From NCBI GenBank assembly GCA_025998675.1, contig AP024673.1, positions 248,001 to 312,000 on the forward strand: a DNA stretch of 64,000 nucleotides, given 5' to 3'. The notes below the pieces were generated by a model. That model made no database searches. It saw only the letters and a program-made list of their open reading frames with translations, and was not told where the DNA came from. Each line of letters starts with the position of its first letter. Position 1 is the stretch's first letter. Shown here one piece after another: positions 45,207 through 53,042 of this stretch. A program made the position numbers and the translations under genes. The DNA comes from Fimbriimonadales bacterium. Its GTDB lineage: Bacteria; Armatimonadota; Fimbriimonadia; Fimbriimonadales; GBS-DC.

Positions 45207-45263
45207 AGGCGAGAAAAATCGCGCTTTGGCGAGATTAACTACAATAGATGGAGGGTTCTAACG

Positions 45264-46238
45264 ATGGCGCTGTTCGAGAAACGGGTGCATTTGAAGCCGT
45301 ATGAGTATCCCGACCTGCTGAAGTTTCGGGACGCCATCCGCCATTCCTACTGGCTGCATACGGAGTTCTCGCTGTCAGGCGATGTGCAGGACTGGTACGC
45401 ACGCACCGAGCCGCACGAGCGCAACGCGCTCAAAAACACCATGCTCGCCATTTCCCAGATCGAGATTTCGGTGAAAACCTTCTGGGCGCGGATTTATGAC
45501 CGCATGCCCAAGCCCGAAATTGCCGAAGTCGGGATGACCTTCGCCGAGAGCGAGGTGCGCCACGCCAACGCCTACTCGCACCTGCTGGATATGCTGGGAC
45601 TGAGCGGCGAGTTCGAAAAGATTCACAGCATCCCCGCGATTATCGACCGCGTGCAGTATCTCCAGCAGGCGCAGGAGGGCATCCGCAGCAGCGACAACCG
45701 CCAGTTCGCCCTCACCGTGCTGCTGTTTTCGGCGTTTGTGGAGCATATCTCGCTCTTTTCCCAGTTCCTGATTATCATGGCGTTCAACAAGCACCGCGCC
45801 GCGTTCAAGGGCGTCTCCAACATCGTCGAGGCGACCAGCAAGGAGGAGCAGATTCACGGCATGTTCGGCGTGGAGCTGGTGCGCATCCTGCAGCACGAGT
45901 ACCCCGAATGGTTCGGCGCGGAGACCGAAGACGCGATTTTGCATGCGGTCGAACGCGCCTACGCCGCCGAGCAGCGCATTCTGGACTGGATTTTCGAACG
46001 CGGCGAGCTGGAGTACCTGCCGCGCCATCAGGTGGACGAGTTCCTGAAGAACCGCTTCAACAACTCGCTGCGCAGTGTGGGCATCGCGCCCGCCTTCACG
46101 GTCGACGAAACCGCCCTCGCCGCGACGCGCTGGTTCGACGAGGAGCTGCTCGCCACCAAAGAGAACGACTTTTTCAACAAGCGGAGTATCACCTACTCCA
46201 AGAAGATGAAGAGTTTCAGCGAAGACGCACTGTTTTGA
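45264..46238 (+). CDS. Class I ribonucleotide-diphosphate reductase beta subunit
   Basis: 324 aa, ferritin-like. Metal-ligand motifs: ESEVRHANAYSHLLD (Glu-x-x-His, with the radical-type Tyr four residues after the His), SAFVEHISLFSQF and KEEQIHGMFGVEL (Glu and His). The tyrosine is kept, so a Tyr-radical cofactor (di-iron or di-manganese) is possible. The C-terminal end KSFSEDALF would dock to the alpha subunit. GGAGGG lies upstream of ATG. Preceded by a promoter and hairpin leader, followed 72 nt later by the alpha gene. NrdB and NrdF groups cannot be told apart by eye. Confidence 0.93.
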   Translation: MALFEKRVHLKPYEYPDLLKFRDAIRHSYWLHTEFSLSGDVQDWYARTEPHERNALKNTMLAISQIEISVKTFWARIYDRMPKPEIAEVGMTFAESEVRHANAYSHLLDMLGLSGEFEKIHSIPAIIDRVQYLQQAQEGIRSSDNRQFALTVLLFSAFVEHISLFSQFLIIMAFNKHRAAFKGVSNIVEATSKEEQIHGMFGVELVRILQHEYPEWFGAETEDAILHAVERAYAAEQRILDWIFERGELEYLPRHQVDEFLKNRFNNSLRSVGIAPAFTVDETALAATRWFDEELLATKENDFFNKRSITYSKKMKSFSEDALF

Positions 46239-46310
46239 GCGGAGCGCAGGCGGGGCAGGTCGGCGCAGGGGCGCTCGGCGTTGCCCCGCACGCATTTTAA
46301 GGAGGCTGTC

Positions 46311-47978
46311 ATGCGGACATCTACGGAGAGACCCCCATTCTACTGGCTCAACGAGGAGAGCCGACGGTTTTTATCGCGCGATTATCTGTTGCCGGGCGTC
46401 AGCGCGGAGCAGCGCATCCGCCAGATTGCGGACTATGCCGAGGGGATTCTGGGCATCGAGGGCTTCGGCGATAAGTTTTACGACTACATGGCGCGCGGCT
46501 GGTACTCGCTGGCGACCCCTGTGTGGACGAACTTCGGGCTCCAGCGCGGACTGCCCATCTCCTGCTACGGGAGCCTGATTGAGGACGATTCGGCGTCGAT
46601 TCTGTTCACGGCGTCGGAGGTGGGGATGATGACCAAGCTGGGCGGCGGCACTTCGGCGTATTTCGGCAAGCTGCGCCCGCGCGGCGCGCCCATCCGCGAC
46701 AACGGCTACAGCAACGGCAGCTTCTCCTTCGCCAAGCTGTTCGACCGCATGATCGAAGTGTTCAGTCAGGGCAGCACGCGCCGCGGGCAGTGCGCCGCCT
46801 ATATCGACATCGAACACCCCGACCTCGAAGAGTGGCTCTGGATCCAGCGCGAGGGGTGCGAGATTCAACTGCTCTACTGGGGCGTGTGCGTGGGCAACGA
46901 GTGGCTCCAGCAGATGCGCGACGGCGACGCCGACAAACGCCGCCTCTGGGCAAAAGTGCTGGAGTCGCGCTCCGAAGTGGGCATCCCCTACATCTTTTTC
47001 AAGGACAACGCCAACAGCGGCGCGCCCGAAGTGTATCAGCAACTGGGCAAGCGCATCTACGCCTCCAACCTCTGCACCGAGATTATGCTGCCCGCCAGCG
47101 CGGACGAAAGCTTCGTGTGCTGCCTCTCGTCGATGAACCTGCTCCATTACGACGAGTGGAAAGACACCGACGCCGTCGAAACGATGGTCTTTTTCCTCGA
47201 CGCGGTGATGGAGGACTTCATTCGCCGCGTGCAGGACATCCCGTTTATGCAGCGGGCGTACAACTTCGCCGTGCGCCATCGCGCGCTGGGGCTGGGCGTA
47301 CTGGGCTGGCACTCGCTGTTGCAGTCCAAACGCATCCCCATCGAGAGCATGGACGCCTATCGCCTGAACACGGAGGTGTTCCGCACGATTCGCGACCGCG
47401 CCTACAACGCCTCCGCCGACCTCGCGCGCCGCTTCGGCGAGCCAGAGTACCTCAAAGGCTACGGCAGGCGCAACACGACCCTGCTCGCGATTGCGCCCAC
47501 CAAGTCGTCTTCGTTCATTCTGGGGCAGGTCTCGCCTTCCATCGAGCCGTTCATGAGCAACTACCATGTGAAAGACCTCGCGAAGGTGAAGACCACCTTC
47601 AAAAATCCCTACCTGCAGGAGGTTCTGCGCGCGCGGGGCAAGGACACCGACGAGGTGTGGCAGAGCATCGCCGCGCACGACGGCTCGGTGCAACATCTGG
47701 ACTTCCTGAGCGACGAGGAGCGCGACACCTTCCGCACCTTCAGCGAAATCTCGCAGATGACGCTGGTGCAGCAGGCGGCGCAACGGCAGGCGTTCATCGA
47801 TCAGGGGCAGTCGCTGAACCTGATGATTCACCCCGAAACGCCCGTGCGCGACATCAATCTGCTGCTGTTGCGGGCGGCGGAGCTGGGCGTGAAGTCGCTG
47901 TATTACCAGTACAGCGTGAACGCCGCGCAGGAGTTCAACCGCGAGCTATTGCTGAGCTGCCGCGTGTGTGAGGGGTGA
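46311..47978 (+). CDS. Class I ribonucleotide-diphosphate reductase alpha subunit
   Basis: 555 aa from ATG 46311 with AAGGAGG four nt upstream; a frame start at 46281 lies before that site. Short for the class and without an N-terminal ATP cone. The active-site set is visible: CYGSLIEDD (first redox Cys), NLCTEI (N-x-C-x-E thiyl site), CLSSMNL (second redox Cys), SLYYQYS (radical-transfer Tyr pair) and a final CRVC pair. Reduces ribonucleotides for DNA synthesis. Without the ATP cone, overall activity control by dATP is probably absent, while substrate-specificity control should remain. Its 3' end overlaps the convergent R-M gene by 33 bases. Confidence 0.93.
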   Translation: MRTSTERPPFYWLNEESRRFLSRDYLLPGVSAEQRIRQIADYAEGILGIEGFGDKFYDYMARGWYSLATPVWTNFGLQRGLPISCYGSLIEDDSASILFTASEVGMMTKLGGGTSAYFGKLRPRGAPIRDNGYSNGSFSFAKLFDRMIEVFSQGSTRRGQCAAYIDIEHPDLEEWLWIQREGCEIQLLYWGVCVGNEWLQQMRDGDADKRRLWAKVLESRSEVGIPYIFFKDNANSGAPEVYQQLGKRIYASNLCTEIMLPASADESFVCCLSSMNLLHYDEWKDTDAVETMVFFLDAVMEDFIRRVQDIPFMQRAYNFAVRHRALGLGVLGWHSLLQSKRIPIESMDAYRLNTEVFRTIRDRAYNASADLARRFGEPEYLKGYGRRNTTLLAIAPTKSSSFILGQVSPSIEPFMSNYHVKDLAKVKTTFKNPYLQEVLRARGKDTDEVWQSIAAHDGSVQHLDFLSDEERDTFRTFSEISQMTLVQQAAQRQAFIDQGQSLNLMIHPETPVRDINLLLLRAAELGVKSLYYQYSVNAAQEFNRELLLSCRVCEG

Positions 47979-50900
47979 TTGCCACCCCCACGCCGCGCAG
48001 ACGATGGCGTCAATCTGCTGTTGCGCCTCCAGCGTGCGCGTCAGCGCGGTGACCATCCGCTGGTAGGTCAGCCGCTCGTCATAGGAAAGCGTCGCGTCTT
48101 TGCGGTCGCTCAGCCACTTCTCGCATACCGGGTAGCCGCCCACCCGAAACGCCCACACCGCTGGCGGCACGGGTTCGAAGTATTGCGTGGCGTTAATCCA
48201 CACGCGCCGATGGGCGTCGTCGTAGCGCACGCGCGCCACGCGATGGTCGCCCGCGACGGGGTACTTGCACGCAGGCGTCTGCAGGGCGGGGTCGCGCAGC
48301 AGGTGCAGGTCTATCAGCGCCCTGCCCAGCCGCGCCAGCGCGTCGAAGGTCGCCCGGTCGGGCGGCAGGGGCGCGCGCGGGAAATCGCGCCTGAGAAACT
48401 CCGCGTAGCGCGCCCGATAGGCAGGGCTGTGCAACACCGCATAGAGATAGCCCAGCGCGTCTTCAGGCGCAGGCGCGCCGCCAATCGCGCCCGCCAGCGC
48501 GCTGAGAAACCCCGCCGACAGATTGACCCGACGCTCGGTATCCATCAGCAGGGAGGACTGCTCCTGCGGCTCCTCTGGATACAAATATAGCGGGAACAGA
48601 TAGGCAATATCCGTAGCGAAGTGCCCTTCGCTGGGCAGGTCGGTGATGAGAACCTTACTCCAGTGCGGCTCCTGCTGGGCTTGCCCGCGCGTCGTCATCA
48701 GCGCCACATTCTCCCCCGTTAGCAGATGGCGCATCACTTCGGGGCGGGGCATGCAGTGAAACCCGCGCGACCTGCCCGTGTAGAAGGTATAGCGCACATC
48801 AAAGGGGCGGTACAGGATGGGCGTGATGTGCGCCTGCGCAGATGGATTCGGAACCCCCGCGTCCCGCAAGTCCTGCTGGGCGCGGGCGACCGACCAGTCG
48901 CGCACATCCTTGCCCAGCCGAAACCGTTCCCGCGCCGTTTCAGGGTCCAGGCGCACGAAGTCGCACACCGTCTGCCACACCGCGTCGGGCGTGCGGTGGA
49001 TGGTCAGCCCGTCGCGCGCCGTGACGATGCCCACGCTATGCACAGGGAAGATGTCGGGAATGCGCCAGCCCTGCTGATACTCCTCCTCCAGCGCGGCGTC
49101 CTGCGGCACGAACAGATACATCGGGGCGCGGGGCTGGAGGGGCGTCCAGTTGATGGCGTCCAGCGTCGCCGTGCGCAGGAATGCGTACTTTGCTTCGCGC
49201 GCGCCCCACACATCGCAGGAATACACGGGCGCGTCCCCCGCCTGCAGCTGCGGATGGCGAATCGCAATCAGAATCGCCACGCCCTGCTGGATGTCGAACA
49301 CATTCTCGTCGTCGCTCCCGTCGGGGGCGCGCTCCTTGCGACGCTTGTTGCCGTGCAGGTTCACGATATACAGCTTCTGGAAGCTCTTGAGCAGATGCGC
49401 GCGCATGCCGCGAAAGGTCGGGTTGTCCAGATAGGCGTGATTGGTGATGAACGCCACGACGCCATGCCCCGTCTGCTGGATGCGCTGCTCGGCGAAGCGC
49501 AAAAACTTCACATAATCGTCCTGCAGCCATTTGGGGTTTTTCTCGTCCAGCGGCTGCCCGTCCACCTGTTTGTAGTCTTCAATGAGTTGCCCGATCCAGG
49601 TGAGTTGTTTGCGTGTGCGTTTGCGCCCGTTGACGGTTTCTCGAATCTCGATCACGCTTCGGTTGGCGGAGTGTCCGCTGTAGGGCGGGTTGCCCAGCAC
49701 GACGAGGATGGGTTTGTCGCGTTTGACATCGGCGGCTTCGCTGGCTTCGCGGGTGATGAACTCGCCCAGCAGCAGTTCGGCGGGCTTGACGGCGGGGTCG
49801 AGCGCGTTGGTGAGGTAGATACGCAGGCGTTCGGCGGGCGGCGCGCCCAGATGGCGCAGCTCCAGCGCGAGTTTGAGATGGGCAATTGTGTAGGGCGCCA
49901 TCAGCAGCTCGAACCCGAACAGGCGCGGGGTCAGTTGCTCGCGGGCGTAGTCCGCCCACTGTCCCTCGCCCAGCTGCTGGCATACCTGCGTATGCACCTG
50001 GCGCACCACCTCGTACAGGAAGCTGCCTGTGCCGCATGCGGGGTCCAGAATCAGCGCGCGGGGGTCCATCAGCCCCTGCGCCATGCCGAACTCGCGGCGC
50101 AGCACGGCGTCCACCGCGCGCACGAGGAACTGCACGACGGGTTCAGGCGTGTAGTAGACGCCGCGCACCTCGCGCTGGGCGGGGTCATACGCGGCGAGGA
50201 AGTCCTCGTAGAAATGCACCACGGGGTCTTCGCGTCCCGTGCGTGCGCCGAAGTCCTGCAGGATGGCGGGCATATCGGCGCGTTCGAGCAGGCTCGCAAT
50301 ATCGTCCATCAGCCACGCCAGCTCAGGCTCCAGCTCGTGCTGGGTGAGCGCGCTTAGCAGGCGTTTCAGGAAGGGGATGCTGTCGGGGATGACGCGCGCG
50401 GCGTCGTGGCGGGTGAATCGGCTCTGGGGGGCGTAGCAGCGCGCGGCGAACAGCCCGTAGGCGATGGTCTGCGCGTACAGGTCGGCGAAGTCGGCGGGTT
50501 GCAGGTCGGGCAGCAGGGCGTGTTGCAGCGCGCGGTACATGTTGCGCAGCTCCAGCGGCGCGTCGGGCGGCTGGGCGAGTTGCGCGCGCAGGCTCTGCTC
50601 GACGGTCGTTTTCAGCAGGCGGGCGCGTTGCGCCAGATGCTGCGCCAGTGTGCGCGCGTCGGCAATCGGCGCGGGCGCGTAGCTCGCAAACGCCTGCAGC
50701 AGGTCGCAGAGTGCCTGCACGCTCTGGGCGGGCAGGCTGAGTTTGCCCTGCGCGGGGGGCTGGGGCAGGCGGGCGCGCTTTATCTCCTGACCCGCGCGAT
50801 AGAGCCGAAACTCCAGAAAGCTGGTCAGCAGGAAGTTGTCCAGGTGCGTGCGGAACGCCTCGCACTGGGCGCGGGCGTGCGGGGGCAGGGCGTCGAGGTC

Positions 50901-51128
50901 TATTCCATACGCTTCGGCTTCCACATAGCCCACGGGCGCGCCGTTGTGCAGCAGCAGGAAGTCGGGGCGTCCTGCGGGGGTGCGCGTCGGCTCGTGAACA
51001 ATCTGCAGGTTCGGGCACAGCGCGCGCAGCAGCCCCTCCAGCGCGCCGTGATAGGAGAGTTCGCGGGTTGCATGCGCGTCCTGCGCCGCCGCGCGCACCC
51101 GCTCCAGATAATCACGCACCGCCTGCAT
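47946..51128 (-). CDS. Single-chain type ISP/IIG-like restriction-modification protein (N6-adenine methyltransferase)
   Basis: 1060 aa from ATG 51128 (MQAVRDYLERV), which has a TACACT box 9 nt upstream; a reading from 51197 is less likely. Residues about 20-80 are a PD-(D/E)xK-like nuclease region, GRPDFLLLHNGAPVGYVEAE, where the expected final Lys is Glu. The methyltransferase has ILDPACGTGSFLYEV (SAM motif I) and GNPPYSGHSA (catalytic NPPY). The C-terminal half (PFDVRYTFYTGRSRGFHCMPR, LSDRKDATLSY) matches target-recognition domains of type ISP-like enzymes. No helicase part and no separate specificity gene. It probably methylates adenine at a specific site; cleavage is doubtful. Confidence 0.87.
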   Translation of the reverse strand: MQAVRDYLERVRAAAQDAHATRELSYHGALEGLLRALCPNLQIVHEPTRTPAGRPDFLLLHNGAPVGYVEAEAYGIDLDALPPHARAQCEAFRTHLDNFLLTSFLEFRLYRAGQEIKRARLPQPPAQGKLSLPAQSVQALCDLLQAFASYAPAPIADARTLAQHLAQRARLLKTTVEQSLRAQLAQPPDAPLELRNMYRALQHALLPDLQPADFADLYAQTIAYGLFAARCYAPQSRFTRHDAARVIPDSIPFLKRLLSALTQHELEPELAWLMDDIASLLERADMPAILQDFGARTGREDPVVHFYEDFLAAYDPAQREVRGVYYTPEPVVQFLVRAVDAVLRREFGMAQGLMDPRALILDPACGTGSFLYEVVRQVHTQVCQQLGEGQWADYAREQLTPRLFGFELLMAPYTIAHLKLALELRHLGAPPAERLRIYLTNALDPAVKPAELLLGEFITREASEAADVKRDKPILVVLGNPPYSGHSANRSVIEIRETVNGRKRTRKQLTWIGQLIEDYKQVDGQPLDEKNPKWLQDDYVKFLRFAEQRIQQTGHGVVAFITNHAYLDNPTFRGMRAHLLKSFQKLYIVNLHGNKRRKERAPDGSDDENVFDIQQGVAILIAIRHPQLQAGDAPVYSCDVWGAREAKYAFLRTATLDAINWTPLQPRAPMYLFVPQDAALEEEYQQGWRIPDIFPVHSVGIVTARDGLTIHRTPDAVWQTVCDFVRLDPETARERFRLGKDVRDWSVARAQQDLRDAGVPNPSAQAHITPILYRPFDVRYTFYTGRSRGFHCMPRPEVMRHLLTGENVALMTTRGQAQQEPHWSKVLITDLPSEGHFATDIAYLFPLYLYPEEPQEQSSLLMDTERRVNLSAGFLSALAGAIGGAPAPEDALGYLYAVLHSPAYRARYAEFLRRDFPRAPLPPDRATFDALARLGRALIDLHLLRDPALQTPACKYPVAGDHRVARVRYDDAHRRVWINATQYFEPVPPAVWAFRVGGYPVCEKWLSDRKDATLSYDERLTYQRMVTALTRTLEAQQQIDAIVCAAWGWQSPLTHAAAQQ

Positions 51129-51137
51129 GCTGGCAGG

Positions 51138-51143
51138 AGTGTA
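51138..51143 (-). promoter_or_regulatory. -10 box (TACACT) of the R-M gene
   Basis: GGTACACT on the minus strand, 9 nt before ATG 51128. The message would have a leader of about 2-3 nt. Confidence 0.45.
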
Positions 51144-51165
51144 CCTGAAGGCGGGGAGTTGTGCG

Positions 51166-51353
51166 TTCGATCCCCATCGGTGGGTCAGACTTCGCAATTA
51201 GTCTGGCTCTCTCGACGAAATCGGCACACTCTTTGACCCTCACCCCCAGCCCCTCTCCCGCACGGCGGGAGAGGGGAGCCGTGCGTGCGGCGCGCGACGC
51301 GCTCTCCCCCTCTCCCAAAGGGTTGGGAGCGAGGGACAAAGGGGGTGAGGGCT
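51166..51353. repeat. Degenerate inverted-repeat element copy, core in reverse orientation
   Basis: From 51236 to 51353 the sequence is a reverse-orientation copy of the interior of the 226-bp elements (CCCTCACCCCC to GGGGGTGAGGG). The left end has GGGTCAGACTTCGCAATTAG, a worn version of the element terminus. The right terminus is not recognisable. The remaining intergenic bases 51354-51482 show only a C-run and no gene. Confidence 0.65.
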
Positions 51354-51482
51354 GGACCCACGCCTGCGATGCGGATCAAGCGACCTTGCACGGCGTCAGC
51401 CCCCCACCCCCCCGTAAACGGGGGGCAGTTGAAAATCTAATGCAAAGACACTTAATCCTCGATAGGCGTCTCCAGCGTCAGG

Positions 51483-51488
51483 TACTCT
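51483..51488 (+). promoter_or_regulatory. -10 box (TACTCT) of the mlaE-type gene, leaderless configuration
   Basis: GGTACTCT followed by 7 nt and GTG 51496. Weaker match than the others. Confidence 0.4.
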
Positions 51489-51495
51489 TTACGGC

Positions 51496-52293
51496 GTGCG
51501 TGAGGAGCTGGTGTGGCTGGACGAGGAGTCGTCGGGGCGCAGGGGCGCGCTGGGGGCGTCGCTGGAGTTTGTGGGCGCGCTGGGGCTGCTGCTGTTTGCC
51601 AGCGTGCGCGGAATTGTTTTCGGGCGGCTGGAAGGGCGCGAGACGCTGCACCAGATGGCGTTCATCGGCGCGGCGTCCGCCCCGATTGTCGCGCTCACCA
51701 GCGCGTTCACAGGCGCGGTGGTGACGCTCTATTCGGCGTCGCTGCTGGTGGATGTGGGGGGCGGGGGCTTTGTGGGCGGCGCGATTGCGCTGGCGATGAC
51801 GCGCGAGCTGGCGCCCATCCTCACGGGCATTATGGTCACCGCGCGCTGCGGCTCGGCGATTGCCGCGCACCTGGGCACGATGAAAATCACCGAGCAGATC
51901 GACGCCCTGCGCGCGCTGGCGGTCAGCCCCGTTCAGTATCTGGTGCTGCCGCGCATGCTGGCGTCGCTGGCGATGTTCCCGATGCTCTGTATGGTCGCCA
52001 ACGGCGCAGGAATCCTGGGCGGCTGGGCGGTTGCGCAGGCGTTCGGCGTCTCCACCAACAGCTTTCTGCAATCGATTCGGCTGTTGACCGAGCCGTTCGA
52101 CCTCATCGGCGGGCTGATTAAGACGCTGGCGTTCGCACTGATTGTGTCGCTGGTGAGTTGCCAGCAGGGGCTGGGCGCGCGTGGGGGCGCAGCGGGCGTG
52201 GGACACGCGACCACCCGCGCCGTGGTGCTGTCGATGGTGCTGATTTTCGCCGCGAACTACTTCCTTGCCGACCTGCTGTTTGCCGAGCGATGA
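51496..52293 (+). CDS. mlaE: MlaE/YrbE-type ABC transporter permease (lipid asymmetry)
   Basis: 265 aa, GTG start. Five or six membrane helices; SAFTGAVVTLYSASLLVDVGGGGFVGGAIALAMTRELAPILTG and MVTARCGSAIAAHLGTMKITEQIDALRALAVSP are the family signature (ELAPxLTxxxVAxRxGSAxAAELGTM..EQIDAL). Inner-membrane part of a phospholipid transporter between the two membranes, known as Mla or Mce/Tgd in other organisms. Coupled by ATGA to the ATPase gene. No substrate-binding MlaD gene is adjacent. The symbol is by family. Confidence 0.9.
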   Translation: MREELVWLDEESSGRRGALGASLEFVGALGLLLFASVRGIVFGRLEGRETLHQMAFIGAASAPIVALTSAFTGAVVTLYSASLLVDVGGGGFVGGAIALAMTRELAPILTGIMVTARCGSAIAAHLGTMKITEQIDALRALAVSPVQYLVLPRMLASLAMFPMLCMVANGAGILGGWAVAQAFGVSTNSFLQSIRLLTEPFDLIGGLIKTLAFALIVSLVSCQQGLGARGGAAGVGHATTRAVVLSMVLIFAANYFLADLLFAER

Positions 52294-53042
52294 ACGAGAC
52301 GCCCGCCCTGCAGACGCGCCAGCTGGTGTACGCCGTCGACGGCAGAACCATCCTGCACGGGATTGACCTGCAGGTTGCCTATGGCGAGGTGCTGGGCATA
52401 ATGGGCGCGTCGGGCAGCGGCAAGACAACGCTGCTGAAGTGCCTGTGCGGGCTGGTCAAGCCGACGGCGGGCGAGGTGTGGGTGGAGGGGGTCAACATCG
52501 CGCCGCTGACGGAGCGCGAGCGGATGCCCATGCGCCTGCGGCTGGGAATCGTGTTCCAGTACGCCGCGCTGTTCGATTTCCTGACGGTGGCGCAGAATGT
52601 GGCGTTCGGGCTGGAGCGCCATCGGCGGCTGCGCCCGGCGCAGATTCGCGCGATTGTGCGCGAGCGGCTGGCATGGGTCGGGCTGGAGGGCGTGGAGAAC
52701 CTCTATCCGTCGCAACTGTCGGGCGGGATGCGCAAGCGGGTGGGCTTGGCGCGCGCGCTGGCGATGGACCCGCATATCGTGCTATTCGACGAGCCGACCA
52801 GCGGGCTGGACCCCGTGAACGCCTATCACATCGACCAGCTCATCACGCGCCTGAACCGCGAGCTGGGCTTGACGGCGGTGGTCGTGTCGCACGATGTGGT
52901 GAGCCTGATGCGCACGACGCATCGAATTGTGATGCTGGATGCGGGGCGAATTATCGCGGAGGGCGCGCCCGACGCGATTCGAGCCAGCGACCACCCGCAG
53001 GTGCAGGCGTTTCTGCGGATGGCGTCGGCGGAGACGCTCTAA
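52290..53042 (+). CDS. mlaF: MlaF-type ABC transporter ATP-binding protein
   Basis: 250 aa from ATG 52290, overlapping the permease stop by ATGA. Walker A is GASGSGKTT, the signature LSGGMRKRVGLARAL, Walker B HIVLFDEPTSGLD, with the H-loop in VVVSHDV. LSGGM followed by RKR fits the MlaF subgroup. Powers lipid transport with the MlaE partner. The stop overlaps the convergent crtI-type gene by 4 bases. Confidence 0.93.
   Translation: MNETPALQTRQLVYAVDGRTILHGIDLQVAYGEVLGIMGASGSGKTTLLKCLCGLVKPTAGEVWVEGVNIAPLTERERMPMRLRLGIVFQYAALFDFLTVAQNVAFGLERHRRLRPAQIRAIVRERLAWVGLEGVENLYPSQLSGGMRKRVGLARALAMDPHIVLFDEPTSGLDPVNAYHIDQLITRLNRELGLTAVVVSHDVVSLMRTTHRIVMLDAGRIIAEGAPDAIRASDHPQVQAFLRMASAETL

Noticed and set aside
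47979-50357. Plus-strand frames of 200-540 residues opposite the R-M gene
   Set aside because: The minus frame has the SAM motif, NPPY and recognition-domain segments; the plus frames are low-complexity shadows.
51158-51190. TTCGATCCCC resembling a tRNA T-loop
   Set aside because: No matching T-stem, acceptor stem or anticodon arm could be formed around it; it fits the worn end of the repeat element better.
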